57,611 bases of DNA from Saccharopolyspora shandongensis (GTDB taxonomy: Bacteria; Actinomycetota; Actinomycetes; Mycobacteriales; Pseudonocardiaceae): NCBI RefSeq assembly GCF_900106995.1, contig NZ_FNOK01000061.1, forward strand, positions 1-57,611, written 5' to 3'. Below, in pieces: positions 16,320 to 24,621 of this stretch. A program made the position numbers and the translations under genes. A model generated the notes under the pieces. It was not told the DNA's origin and did not search any database. It saw nothing but the letters and a program-made list of their open reading frames with translations. Each line of letters starts with the position of its first letter. The first letter of the stretch is position 1.

Positions 16320-16628
16320 TGCCGTGTCCCTTCTTGCCGTTCGCCCTGGTGGTTACGCCCCATCGGTTGCCGATCAGAACGTTGCGGTTTACGCCTTTCC
16401 TGCCGGAAAAGGGATTTCGCGGCTCTGATCCGGTTCAGCGGGGACCGGCCGTAAACCGGCGGCGACGTCAGGGCAACATGGCTGCGGAGGGGTCTGCGGA
16501 CCGTCGCGTTCCTCGGGCGAGGAGCCCGGCGTGGCATTGCAATCGACAGCGGCGCGGCGATCGGGGGATTCGGCGTCCTCCTCGGTTAGGGTGACCCTTT
16601 TCCGGCTTCGTGGAAGGGACCCGCAGCG
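16320..16628. other. Divergent promoter region, no gene
   Basis: This 309-bp gap separates the minus-strand aminotransferase from the plus-strand NUDIX gene. No frame encodes a recognisable protein, and I see no clear operator palindrome. Promoters for both flanking genes should lie here. Confidence 0.5.
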
Positions 16629-17114
16629 ATGCCCAAGTTCACCTGGCACACCAGCGCCGTGCCCGAGGGCCTGCCGGTGCGGCAGGTGTACGGGTTCCTC
16701 TTCGTCCCGGACGGCCGGTTGCTCATCCGCCTCGACGGCAGCAAGCACTCGCTGCCCGGCGGCCGCCCGGAGCCCGGCGAGGTCGAGTACGTCGACATCC
16801 TGCGGCGGGAGACCATGGAAGAGGTCACCGTCGACATCGGCGAGCCGCACTACCTCGGGTACCAGTGCGTGGACGACGGCATCTCGCCGTACGCGCAGGT
16901 GCGGATGGCCGCGCTGATCACCACCGTGCACCCGCCGGAGCCGGACCCGGACAGCGGCCGGACCTACCGGCGGCTGCTGGTCCACCCGGGCAAGGCCGGC
17001 GACCTCCTCTCCTGGGGCGAGACCGGCTACCTCCAGGCGACCGCCGCCGCCGAAGCAGCGGTCGACGTCTTCGCCCTGCCCGGCGACGACCTGCCGGAGA
17101 CCGGCTACCTCTGA
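16629..17114 (+). CDS. NUDIX hydrolase
   Basis: The 161-aa protein has a Nudix box at about residues 43-66 (GGRPEPGE ... RRETMEEVTV); the box Gly near the end is replaced by Thr, while the metal-binding RE..EE is kept. The N-terminal VRQVYGFLFVPDGRLLIRLD is the usual beta-strand entry. A purine-rich GGAAGGGA lies about 15 bases before the ATG. Substrate cannot be told from sequence. It ends 228 bp before the pca operon and shares its direction, but is probably a separate transcript because a promoter lies between. Confidence 0.85.
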   Translation: MPKFTWHTSAVPEGLPVRQVYGFLFVPDGRLLIRLDGSKHSLPGGRPEPGEVEYVDILRRETMEEVTVDIGEPHYLGYQCVDDGISPYAQVRMAALITTVHPPEPDPDSGRTYRRLLVHPGKAGDLLSWGETGYLQATAAAEAAVDVFALPGDDLPETGYL

Positions 17115-17263
17115 CGTGACCGCGCCCTGAGCGCGCAGCCGCCCCAGGCCGCCTTGGCGGCACTCGCAGCCTCGGAACTCCCGGTCGGCTGATCTCTTCT
17201 CGACACCAGGTCCCCGCATGCCCGCGAATGGCCCCGGAGCTGGCGAAACCGGTTGTTCTTCCC

Positions 17264-17325
17264 TTGACCTGGTTCTGCGCGCTGCCGTAGTGTTCGCAGA
17301 AAGCACAGACGTTCACTATGCGCAC
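17264..17325 (+). promoter_or_regulatory. pca operon promoter with candidate IclR (PcaR) operator
   Basis: TTGACC (17264-17269) and TAGTGT (17288-17293) with an 18-bp spacer form a plausible housekeeping promoter. Just downstream, GTTCACTATGCGCAC (17311-17325) begins with GTTC and ends with GCAC like operators of IclR-type pca/pob regulators, and CGCAGAA (17296-17302) is the inverse of TTCTGCG (17273-17279). The operon ends in an IclR gene, so autoregulated control of pca from this region is likely. Site assignment is by eye. Confidence 0.5.
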
Positions 17326-17342
17326 AGCAAGGAGTGGTCGGG

Positions 17343-18164
17343 GTGGCTCGCATCCTGCAGCTCGACGAGGCCATCGCGGAGCTCGTCCACGACGGCGACA
17401 CGGTGGCCCTGGAGGGCTTCACCCACCTGATCCCGGTCGCGGCCGGGCACGAGATCATCCGGCAGCGCCGCAGGGACCTGACGCTGGTCCGGATGACGCC
17501 CGACATCGTCTACGACCAGCTGATCGGGGCGGGCTGCGCGCGGAAGCTGATCTTCTCCTGGGGCGGCAACCCCGGCGTCGGCTCGCTGCACCGCTTCCGC
17601 GACGCCATCCAGAACTCCTGGCCGGTGCCGCTGGAGATCGAGGAGCACAGCCACGCCGGCATGGCAAACCGCTACGCCGCCGGCGCCTCCGGGCTGCCCT
17701 TCGCCGTGCTGCGCGGCTACGCGGGCACCGACCTGCCGGCGCAGACCGACACCATCAAGATGATCGAGTGCCCCTTCACCGGCGAGCGGCTGGCCGCCGT
17801 CCCGGCGATCAACCCGGACGTCGGCATCATCCACGCGCAGCAGGCCGACCGGGCCGGCAACGTGCAGATGTGGGGCATCACCGGAGTGCAGAAGGAGACC
17901 GTGCTGGCCTCGAAGCGCTCCCTGGTCACCGTCGAGGAGATCGTCGACGAGCTGACCCCGCGACCCGGCGCCGTGGTGCTGCCGCAGTGGGTCGTCACCG
18001 CCGTCGCGGAGGCGCCCGGCGGCGCCGCCCCGTCCTACGCGCAGGGCTACTACGAGCGCGACAACGCCTACTACCAGCAGTGGGACCCGATCGGCCGGGA
18101 CCGCGAGAAGTTCGAGAACTGGCTGGCGACCGAGGTCCTCAGCACCGAGAGGAGTGCCCGATGA
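17343..18164 (+). CDS. pcaI: 3-oxoadipate CoA-transferase subunit A (CatI-type)
   Basis: The 273-aa alpha subunit transfers CoA from succinyl-CoA to 3-oxoadipate. It has the family I CoA-transferase start VHDGDTVALEGFTHLIPVAA and the core KLIFSWGGNPGVGSLHRF and PDVGIIHAQQADRAGNVQMW. The sequence is of the glutaconate-CoA-transferase-like CatI/CatJ kind and not the shorter proteobacterial PcaI. AAGGAG sits 8 bases before the GTG at 17343; GTG at 17334 overlaps that site and is rejected. First gene of the pca operon; overlaps pcaJ by 4 bp (ATGA). Confidence 0.9.
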   Translation: MARILQLDEAIAELVHDGDTVALEGFTHLIPVAAGHEIIRQRRRDLTLVRMTPDIVYDQLIGAGCARKLIFSWGGNPGVGSLHRFRDAIQNSWPVPLEIEEHSHAGMANRYAAGASGLPFAVLRGYAGTDLPAQTDTIKMIECPFTGERLAAVPAINPDVGIIHAQQADRAGNVQMWGITGVQKETVLASKRSLVTVEEIVDELTPRPGAVVLPQWVVTAVAEAPGGAAPSYAQGYYERDNAYYQQWDPIGRDREKFENWLATEVLSTERSAR

Positions 18165-18931
18165 GCTCCGCCGAATTCACCTCCGACGAGATGATGACCG
18201 TCGGCGCCGCCCGCTCCCTGCACGACGGCGTGGCGTGCTTCGTCGGCATCGGCCTCCCCAGCACCGCCGCGAACCTCGCGCGCCGCACGCACGCCCCGAA
18301 CCTGGTGCTGATCTACGAGTCGGGCACGCTCGGCGCCAAGCCCGACCGGCTGCCGCTGTCCATCGGCGACGGCGTACTGGCCGACACCGCCGACTCGGTG
18401 ATCGGCGTGCCGGAGATCTTCAACTACTGGCTGCAGCCCGGCCGCATCGACACCGGCTTCCTCGGCGGCGCGCAGGTGGACCGCTTCGGCAACATCAACA
18501 CCACCGTGATCGGCGGCGACTACGCCAACCCGAAGGTCCGGCTGCCCGGCGCCGGTGGCGCGCCCGAGATCGCCGCGTCCTGCCGCGAGGTGCTCATCGT
18601 GATGCGGATGAGCCCGCGCAGCTTCGTGGAGAAGCTCGACTTCGTCACCTCCGTCGGCTACGGCACCGGCAAGGGCGACCGGGAGAAGCTCGGCCTGCGC
18701 GGCCGCGGCCCGGTCAAGGTGATCACCGACCTGGGCGTGCTGGAGCCGGATCCGGAGACCTGCGAGCTCACCCTCACCCAACTCAGCCCCGGCGCGACGG
18801 TCGAGCAGGCCCGGGAAGCGGTGGGCTGGCCGCTGAAGGTCGTCGACGAACCGACCGTGCTGCAGGCGCCGACCGAGACCGAGCTGACGGTGCTGCGGGA
18901 GCTCAAGGCGACGATCGGCGGCGCGAAATGA
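18161..18931 (+). CDS. pcaJ: 3-oxoadipate CoA-transferase subunit B (CatJ-type)
   Basis: The 256-aa beta subunit partners the preceding gene. Catalytic-region motif IYESGTLGAKPDRLPLSIGD includes the active-site glutamate, followed by GVPEIFNYWLQPGRIDTGFL and NINTTVIGGDYANPKVRLPG. These are typical of the CatJ/glutaconate-type transferase beta chain. GAGAGGAG lies 6 bases before the ATG. With PcaI it makes 3-oxoadipyl-CoA, which a thiolase (PcaF, not in this window) would split to succinyl-CoA and acetyl-CoA. Confidence 0.9.
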   Translation: MSSAEFTSDEMMTVGAARSLHDGVACFVGIGLPSTAANLARRTHAPNLVLIYESGTLGAKPDRLPLSIGDGVLADTADSVIGVPEIFNYWLQPGRIDTGFLGGAQVDRFGNINTTVIGGDYANPKVRLPGAGGAPEIAASCREVLIVMRMSPRSFVEKLDFVTSVGYGTGKGDREKLGLRGRGPVKVITDLGVLEPDPETCELTLTQLSPGATVEQAREAVGWPLKVVDEPTVLQAPTETELTVLRELKATIGGAK

Positions 18932-19000
18932 CCGACGTGCACGGCCCGGGACTGGCAGTCGTCCTGCCCGCCTGACAGCTTGGACGCAAGAGGAGCTGCG

Positions 19001-19753
19001 ATGACCACACACGAGACCCGGTCGCCGGCCGGGCTGATCCTGCCGGAGTACGGCAAGGACGACCAGTCCCACCCGGCGCTGAACACCCCCGAGTACCGCT
19101 CGTCCGCGCTGCGCTACCCGAAGCAGCCGCTGCAGTACCTGCCCCAGTACCTCACCGAAATCACCGGGCCGGTGCTCGGGCAGGACCGCTGCGGCGAGCG
19201 CGACCACGACCTGACCGTGCAGCACGACGACGAGCCGCTGGGCGAACGCATCATCGTCAGCGGCCGCGTGCTGGACTCCGGCGGCAAGCCCGTGCCGAAC
19301 ACGCTGGTCGAGATCTGGCAGGCCAACTCCGCCGGCCGCTACCGGCACCAGGGCGACCGGCACCCGGCGCCGCTGGACCCGAACTTCTCCGGCACCGGCC
19401 GGTGCATGACCGACGCCGACGGCAACTACCGGTTCATCACCATCAAGCCCGGCGCCTACCCGTGGCGCAACCACGACAACGCGTGGCGCCCGGCGCACAT
19501 CCACTTCTCGCTGTTCGGGCAGGCGTTCACCCAGCGCCTGATCACCCAGATGTACTTCCCCGGCGATCCGCTGTTCTACCAGGACCCGATCTTCAACTCG
19601 GTGCGCGACGAGCAGGCCCGGGAACGGATGATCTCCCGCTTCGACCTCGACACGACCGTGCCGGAGTGGGCGCTGAGCTACAAGTTCGACATCGTGCTGC
19701 GCGGCCCGGCGAGCTCGGTGTTCGAGGACGAGGAAGAGGAGGACGACGACTGA
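19001..19753 (+). CDS. pcaH: Protocatechuate 3,4-dioxygenase beta subunit
   Basis: The 250-aa iron-binding subunit of the intradiol ring-cleavage dioxygenase has the metal ligands in place: Tyr in AGRYRHQGD, Tyr in AYPWRN, and the two His of AHIHFSLFG. NTLVEIWQANSAGRYRHQGD is the family signature. The N-terminal ~60 residues are the PcaH-specific extension that contacts PcaG. The C-terminus ends in an acidic run (EDEEEEDDD), which is unusual. AAGAGGAGC precedes the ATG. The 69-bp gap after pcaJ is the largest inside pcaIJHGBDC and holds no gene. Confidence 0.95.
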   Translation: MTTHETRSPAGLILPEYGKDDQSHPALNTPEYRSSALRYPKQPLQYLPQYLTEITGPVLGQDRCGERDHDLTVQHDDEPLGERIIVSGRVLDSGGKPVPNTLVEIWQANSAGRYRHQGDRHPAPLDPNFSGTGRCMTDADGNYRFITIKPGAYPWRNHDNAWRPAHIHFSLFGQAFTQRLITQMYFPGDPLFYQDPIFNSVRDEQARERMISRFDLDTTVPEWALSYKFDIVLRGPASSVFEDEEEEDDD

Positions 19754-20325
19754 TGGCTGCCCCCAAGCCCCCTGCCACCACGCCGTCGCAGACGGTCGGC
19801 CCGTTCTACGCCCTGCCCGGCGGCATCCTCTGGGACGGCGGTCAGGAGGCCGTCGCCGCCGAGCACCCGGGCGCGTTCGTGCTGCACGGGCGGCTCACCG
19901 ACGGCAACGGCGATCCCATCCCGGACGGCGTGGTCGAGATCTGGCAGGCCGACGAGCGCGGCCGGTTCGACCACCCCGACGACCCGCGCCCGGAGTCCTC
20001 CTCGTGGCAGGGCTTCGGCCGGTGCCCGACCGACGCCGACGGCGGATTCTGGTTCCGCACCGTGAAACCGGGCCCGCTGCCCACACCGGACGGCGCGACC
20101 GAGGCGCCGCACCTCGACGTCACCGTGCTGGCCCGCGGCATGCTCAACCGAGTGGTCACCCGCGTCTACTTCCCGGACGAGGAGCAGGCCAACGCCGCCG
20201 ACCCGGTGTTGTCTGCAGTGGACGCGGCGCGCCGCGGCACGCTGGTCGCGGCGGCCGATGACCGCGGCTACCGCTTCGACATCCGGATCCAGGGCGATGG
20301 CGAAACAGTCTTCTTCGCGGTCTGA
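19753..20325 (+). CDS. pcaG: Protocatechuate 3,4-dioxygenase alpha subunit
   Basis: The 190-aa non-iron-binding partner of PcaH has the same fold signature (DGVVEIWQADERGRFDHPDD) but lacks the His-x-His iron ligand pair, as expected of the alpha chain (here APHLDVTVLARGML). TPSQTVGPFYAL at the N-terminus is diagnostic. Its ATG overlaps the pcaH stop by one base (TGATG), ensuring equal synthesis of the two subunits. Confidence 0.95.
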   Translation: MAAPKPPATTPSQTVGPFYALPGGILWDGGQEAVAAEHPGAFVLHGRLTDGNGDPIPDGVVEIWQADERGRFDHPDDPRPESSSWQGFGRCPTDADGGFWFRTVKPGPLPTPDGATEAPHLDVTVLARGMLNRVVTRVYFPDEEQANAADPVLSAVDAARRGTLVAAADDRGYRFDIRIQGDGETVFFAV

Positions 20326-21655
20326 CGACCTGTTCGGGCCGATGTTCGGCACGCCGGCGGCGGCCGAGCGGACCAGCGGTTCCGCCTGGCTGCAGGCGAT
20401 GCTGCGCTTCGAGGCGGCGTTGGCTTCGGCGCAGGCCGAGGCCGGCGTCATCCCGGTTTCGGCCGCCGAGGAGATCGCCCGGCACTGCCGGGTCGAGCTG
20501 TTCGACGTCGGCTCGATCGCCGAGCGCGCGGTGTCGTCGGCGACGCCGGTGATCGCGCTAGTGCGCGACCTGACCACGCTGGTGGGCGCCGAGGCGAAGC
20601 CCCACGTGCACCGCGGGGCGACCAGCCAGGACGTGATCGACACCGCCGCCATGCTGGTGACGCGCGACGTCCTGGACCTGGTCATCGCGGATCTGCGCGC
20701 CGCGGCGGGCGAATGCGCGAGGCTCGCCGAACGGCACCGGCACACCGTGATGATCGCCCGCTCGCTGCTGCAGCAGGCGTTGCCGACGACGTTCGGCTGC
20801 CGCTGCGCCGGCTGGCTCACCGCGCTCGACGAGGCCGTCACAGCGCTCAGCCGCATCCGCGACGAGCGGCTCGCAGTCCAGCTCGGCGGCGCCGCGGGCA
20901 CGCTCGCCTCGCTCGGCACCGACGGCGTCCGGGTCGTCGGGCTGCTCGCCGCCGAACTCCGGCTGGCCGAACCCGTCGTGCCGTGGCACACCGACCGGAC
21001 CCGGGTCGCCGAACTGGCCGGGGCGCTGGGCGCCGCGGCCGGGGTCCTCGGCAAGCTCGCCCTGGACGTCGAGCTGCACGCGCAGACCGAGGTCGGCGAG
21101 CTCGCCGAAGGCAAGGCGGGCGGATCCTCCGCCATGCCGCACAAGCAGAATCCCGTGTCGGCGGTGCTGATCACCGCCGCGACCCGGCGGGCGCCCGGCC
21201 TGGTGGCGACCCTGCTGTCGGCGATGCCGCAGGAGTACGAGCGCGCCGCCGGCGCCTGGCAGTCCGAGTGGGAGCCGCTGACCGAACTGCTGCGCCTGGT
21301 CGCCGCGGCGGCCGCGCAGGCCCGGCGGCTGCTGGCGGAACTGCGCGTGCACCCCGAGAAGATGGCCGCCAACCTCGCCCTCACCGGCGGTCTGGTGATG
21401 GCCGAAAGCGCGGCCGGGCCGCTGATGGCCGGACTCGGTCGCACCGAGGCCCAAGACCTCGTCGCCCAGCTGTGCCGCCGCGCGGTGCAGGAGGGCACGA
21501 CGCTGCGCGCGGAACTGCTGGCAGATCCGCAGGTTAAAGCGGTGCTTTCGGAGGCCGAAGTGGTCGCGGCCACCGAGCCCGCCGACTACCTCGGCTCCGC
21601 CCCCGCCTTCATCGACCGCGCCCTGGCCGCACACGCCGAATTGGAGAACCCGTGA
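20297..21655 (+). CDS. pcaB: 3-carboxy-cis,cis-muconate cycloisomerase
   Basis: The 452-aa enzyme belongs to the fumarase/aspartase superfamily and lactonises 3-carboxymuconate to 4-carboxymuconolactone. Visible signatures are HRGATSQDVIDTAAML (substrate site, ~110-125) and GGSSAMPHKQNPVSAV (~275-290, the mobile catalytic serine loop). The ATG at 20297 lies inside the end of pcaG, a 29-bp overlap; a start further upstream would enlarge that overlap. The last four bases overlap pcaD. Confidence 0.93.
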   Translation: MAKQSSSRSDDLFGPMFGTPAAAERTSGSAWLQAMLRFEAALASAQAEAGVIPVSAAEEIARHCRVELFDVGSIAERAVSSATPVIALVRDLTTLVGAEAKPHVHRGATSQDVIDTAAMLVTRDVLDLVIADLRAAAGECARLAERHRHTVMIARSLLQQALPTTFGCRCAGWLTALDEAVTALSRIRDERLAVQLGGAAGTLASLGTDGVRVVGLLAAELRLAEPVVPWHTDRTRVAELAGALGAAAGVLGKLALDVELHAQTEVGELAEGKAGGSSAMPHKQNPVSAVLITAATRRAPGLVATLLSAMPQEYERAAGAWQSEWEPLTELLRLVAAAAAQARRLLAELRVHPEKMAANLALTGGLVMAESAAGPLMAGLGRTEAQDLVAQLCRRAVQEGTTLRAELLADPQVKAVLSEAEVVAATEPADYLGSAPAFIDRALAAHAELENP

Positions 21656-22413
21656 ACGTGAACTACGAGCTGACCGGACCCGACGGCGCGCCGGTCGTCG
21701 TGCTGTCCAACTCGCTGGGCACCGACCTGTCGCTGTGGGACGAGCAGGTTCCCGCGCTCGCGCGGGAGTTCCAGGTGCTGCGCTACGACCAGCGCGGGCA
21801 CGGCGGCACCGCGGGCAAGCCCGGGCCGTACACGCTCAAGCAGCTCGGCGGCGACGTGCTGGCGCTGCTGGACACCCTCGGCGTCCGCCGGGCGCACTTC
21901 GCCGGGGTCTCGCTGGGCGGCATGACCGGCATGTGGCTGGCCGAGCACGCGCCGGAGCGCATCGACCGGCTCGCGCTGATCTGCACCTCCGCCGACCTGG
22001 GCCCCGCGTCGATGTGGCAGGACCGCGCCGCGGTGGTGCGGGAGAAGGGCACGCAGGCGATGGTCGAGCCGTCGCTGCCGAGGTGGTTCACCCCGGCCCT
22101 GGCCGAGCGGGCGGACGTCGTCGAGAAGTTCGGCGGCATGCTCGCCGCGGCCGACGACGAGGGCTACGCGGGCTGCTGCGAAGCGATCGCCGGCATGGAC
22201 CTGCTGCCTAAGCTCGGCGAGATCACCGCGCCGACGCTGGTGATCGCGGGCGCCGAGGACGCGGCAACTCCCCCGGCGCACGCGGAGCAGATCGCCGCGG
22301 CCGTCGCGGGCGCCCGCCTGGAGGTGCTGTCCCCGGCGGCGCACCTGGCCAACGCCGAACAGCCCGAGGCCGTCAACCGGCTGCTGCTGGACCACTTCAC
22401 GAGGAGCCTGTGA
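21652..22413 (+). CDS. pcaD: 3-oxoadipate enol-lactonase
   Basis: The 253-aa alpha/beta-hydrolase has Ser in GVSLGGMTG (~residue 87), Asp in AGAEDAATPP and His in SPAAHLANAEQP (~230). It hydrolyses 3-oxoadipate enol-lactone. The GTG start overlaps pcaB (GTGA). In many actinobacteria this enzyme is fused to the decarboxylase as PcaL; here the two are separate, adjacent genes. Confidence 0.93.
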   Translation: MNVNYELTGPDGAPVVVLSNSLGTDLSLWDEQVPALAREFQVLRYDQRGHGGTAGKPGPYTLKQLGGDVLALLDTLGVRRAHFAGVSLGGMTGMWLAEHAPERIDRLALICTSADLGPASMWQDRAAVVREKGTQAMVEPSLPRWFTPALAERADVVEKFGGMLAAADDEGYAGCCEAIAGMDLLPKLGEITAPTLVIAGAEDAATPPAHAEQIAAAVAGARLEVLSPAAHLANAEQPEAVNRLLLDHFTRSL

Positions 22414-22808
22414 TGCCCGACCGCCTCAACGACGAAACCCGGCGCGACCAGGGGATGCAGGTGCGCCGGCAGGTCCTCGGCGACGAGCACGTGGACCGGG
22501 CGAACACCAAGATCACCCCGTTCACCGAGGGCTTCCAGGACTTCATCACCCGCTACGCGTGGGGCGAGCTGTGGAGCGGCGACGGCGTCGACCGGCAGAC
22601 CCGCAGCATGCTGACCCTGGCGATCCTGGCGGCGATGGGCTGCGAGGACGAGTTCGCGATGCACGTGAAGGCCGCCCGCCGCAACGGCGTCCCGCCGGAG
22701 CACATCCGGGAGGTGCTCATGCACGTCGCGATCTACGCCGGAGTGCCCCGCGCGAACAGCGCTTTCGCGATCGCCAATACGATCCTCGGCGACGAGCAGT
22801 CCGACTGA
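22413..22808 (+). CDS. pcaC: 4-carboxymuconolactone decarboxylase
   Basis: The 131-aa, AhpD-like helical protein decarboxylates 4-carboxymuconolactone to the enol-lactone. Typical text: ITPFTEGFQDFITRYAWGEL, RQTRSMLTLAILAAMGCEDE and EFAMHVKAARRNGVPPEHIR. Length is that of the classical PcaC. GAGGAG lies 6 bases before the ATG, which overlaps the pcaD stop by one base (GTG at 22410 is an alternative). Confidence 0.93.
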   Translation: MPDRLNDETRRDQGMQVRRQVLGDEHVDRANTKITPFTEGFQDFITRYAWGELWSGDGVDRQTRSMLTLAILAAMGCEDEFAMHVKAARRNGVPPEHIREVLMHVAIYAGVPRANSAFAIANTILGDEQSD

Positions 22809-22822
22809 AGCAGGAGAACGCC

Positions 22823-23623
22823 ATGGAACCCGTGTCCGACACGAGCGGCGGTTACGTCCAGTCGCTGGCGCGCGGGCTCCTGGTGATCCGCGCTTTCAAC
22901 GAGTCCAGCCCGGAGATGACGCTGTCGGAGGTCGCCCGCGCGACCGACATGTCGCGCGCGGCGGCCCGCCGGTTCCTGCACACCCTGGTGCACCTCGGTT
23001 ACGTGTGGACCGACGGCCGGGTATTCGCGCTCACCCCGCGCGTGCTGGAGCTGGGCTTCGCCTACCTGTCCAGCGTGTCGCTGCCCGAGATCGCCCAGCC
23101 GTACCTGGAGCGGCTGGTGGCCGAGGTGCACGAGTCGGCGTCGGTGTCGGTGCTGGACGGCCCGGACATCGTCTACGTCGCCCGCGTCCCCACCTCGCGG
23201 ATCATGACGGTGTCGATCAACATCGGCACCCGGTTCCCCGCCTACGCGACGTCGATGGGCCGGGTGCTGCTCGCCGACCTCGCCCCCGCCGAGCTGAACG
23301 CCTACCTGTCCGAAGTGGACCTTGAGCCGCTGGGCCCGCACACGATCACGACCCCGGCGGCGTTCGAAGAGGAACTGGCCCGCATCCGCGAGCAGGGCTG
23401 GGCGCTGGTGGACCAGGAGCTCGAAGCGGGCCTGCGCTCGATCGCGGCGCCGATCCGGGACCGGGCGAACAAGGTGGTGGCGGCGGTGAACATCTCCTCG
23501 CACGCCTCCCGCACCAGCCCGGAAGAAGCGCGCGAGAACCTCCTGCCGCCGCTGCAGGCGACGGCGGCCCGGATCAGCGCCGACCTCGCGGTCGCCCCGC
23601 AGTCCCGCGCGGTTTCGCGCTGA
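22823..23623 (+). CDS. pcaR: IclR-family regulator of the pca operon
   Basis: The 266-aa protein has an N-terminal winged helix-turn-helix (about residues 10-70; MTLSEVARATDMSRAAARRF) and a C-terminal IclR effector domain (IGTRFPAYATSMGRVLLADL, DQELEAGLRSIAAPIRD). Members of this branch (PcaR/PcaU/PobR) bind protocatechuate or 3-oxoadipate and control pca genes. CAGGAG lies 7 bases before the ATG. It is the last gene of the operon, 14 bp after pcaC, which suggests autoregulation from the promoter upstream of pcaI. Confidence 0.9.
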   Translation: MEPVSDTSGGYVQSLARGLLVIRAFNESSPEMTLSEVARATDMSRAAARRFLHTLVHLGYVWTDGRVFALTPRVLELGFAYLSSVSLPEIAQPYLERLVAEVHESASVSVLDGPDIVYVARVPTSRIMTVSINIGTRFPAYATSMGRVLLADLAPAELNAYLSEVDLEPLGPHTITTPAAFEEELARIREQGWALVDQELEAGLRSIAAPIRDRANKVVAAVNISSHASRTSPEEARENLLPPLQATAARISADLAVAPQSRAVSR

Positions 23624-23640
23624 GGTTCCGGCCTCAGCGC
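23617..23640 (+). terminator. pca operon terminator
   Basis: GCGCTGAGG (23617-23625) and CCTCAGCGC (23632-23640) form a perfect 9-bp stem with a 6-nt loop. The pcaR stop codon is inside the left arm. Confidence 0.7.
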
Positions 23641-23886
23641 AGGTCCAGGGCCCAGCCGTCCCGGTAGAAGCCGCGGATTAGGCGGCCGGCCTCGGCCTAC
23701 CCGCCCTTGCCTCGGCGATACACCTACTCACCACGCTTGCGCCGGCCTACCTGATGAACCAATCCGGGCCAGAACACCAGCGGCACCTTCATTGCGCGTT
23801 GTGCGTCCTCGTCTTCCTGCAGTCCAACGTCCTGTCGTGGATGCTTCCACGGTGAACTGACTCGAATCGAGTGGAGTGATGCTGGT
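23641..23886. other. Intergenic region between pca and lut operons
   Basis: No convincing gene. A short minus-strand frame (23637-23700) reads AGRLIRGFYRDGWALDLR then a stop and could be the 3' remnant of a lost gene. The lut promoter should lie near 23850, but no strong consensus is visible. Confidence 0.4.
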
Positions 23887-24621
23887 ATGAGGGTGGCGTT
23901 GTTCGCTACCTGCCTCGGGGATGCGATGTTCCCGGCGGCGCCCAAAGCGACGGTGCAGATCCTGGAGCGGCTCGGCTGCGAGGTCGAGTTCCCGGCCGCG
24001 CAGACCTGCTGCGGGCAGATGCACACCAACACCGGCTACCGCAAGCAGGCCGTCTCCTCGGTGCGGACCTTCGTCGACGCGTTCGCCGACTACGACGCCG
24101 TGGTCGCCCCGTCCGGGTCGTGCGTGGCGTCCGTGCGCCACCAGCACGCGATGGTCGCCGAGGGCGACAGGCGGCTCAGCCGCGCCGTCGCGCGCATCGC
24201 TCCGCAGGTCCACGAGCTGTCGGAGTTCCTCGTCGACGTGCTCGGCGTGACCGACGTCGGGGCGTACTTCCCGCACCGGGTGACCTACCACCCCACCTGC
24301 CACTCCGCCCGGCTGCTGCGGGTCGGCGACAGGCCGCTGCGGCTGCTGCGCGCGGTGCGGTCGCTGGAGCTCGCCGAGCTCCCGGCCGCCGAGCAGTGCT
24401 GCGGGTTCGGCGGCACCTTCGCGCTGAAGAACCCGGACGTGTCGGTGGCGATGGGCGCGGACAAGGCGCGCCACGTCCGCGAGACCGATGCGGAGGTGCT
24501 CTGCGCCGGAGACTCCTCGTGCCTGATGCACATCGGCGGGCTGCTGTCCCGGCAGCGTTCCGGGATCCGGGTGATGCACCTGGCCGAGATTCTGGCCTCG
24601 ACGGAAGGGATTGACCGGTGA
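23887..24621 (+). CDS. lutA: L-lactate utilisation (Fe-S)-binding subunit LutA
   Basis: The 244-aa protein carries two cysteine-rich CCG domains: QTCCGQMHTNTGYRKQA near residue 40 and AEQCCGFGGTFALKN near 175, plus YHPTCHSARLLR, as in LutA/GlcF/YkgE proteins. These hold the Fe-S (or heterodisulfide-type) cofactor of the LutABC L-lactate dehydrogenase. It is the first gene of lutABC; its end overlaps lutB by 4 bp (GTGA). Confidence 0.92.
   Translation: MRVALFATCLGDAMFPAAPKATVQILERLGCEVEFPAAQTCCGQMHTNTGYRKQAVSSVRTFVDAFADYDAVVAPSGSCVASVRHQHAMVAEGDRRLSRAVARIAPQVHELSEFLVDVLGVTDVGAYFPHRVTYHPTCHSARLLRVGDRPLRLLRAVRSLELAELPAAEQCCGFGGTFALKNPDVSVAMGADKARHVRETDAEVLCAGDSSCLMHIGGLLSRQRSGIRVMHLAEILASTEGIDR

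Noticed and set aside
16320..16628. Small coding frames between the aminotransferase and NUDIX genes
   Set aside because: No family resemblance, poor starts, and overlap with expected promoters.
19678..21573. 631-codon minus-strand open frame opposite pcaG/pcaB
   Set aside because: Ser/Arg/Ala-rich antisense of conserved pca genes.
23637..23700. Possible 3' gene remnant on the minus strand (AGRLIRGFYRDGWALDLR then stop)
   Set aside because: Too short to assign; it overlaps the pcaR terminator stem. Mentioned only in the intergenic entry.
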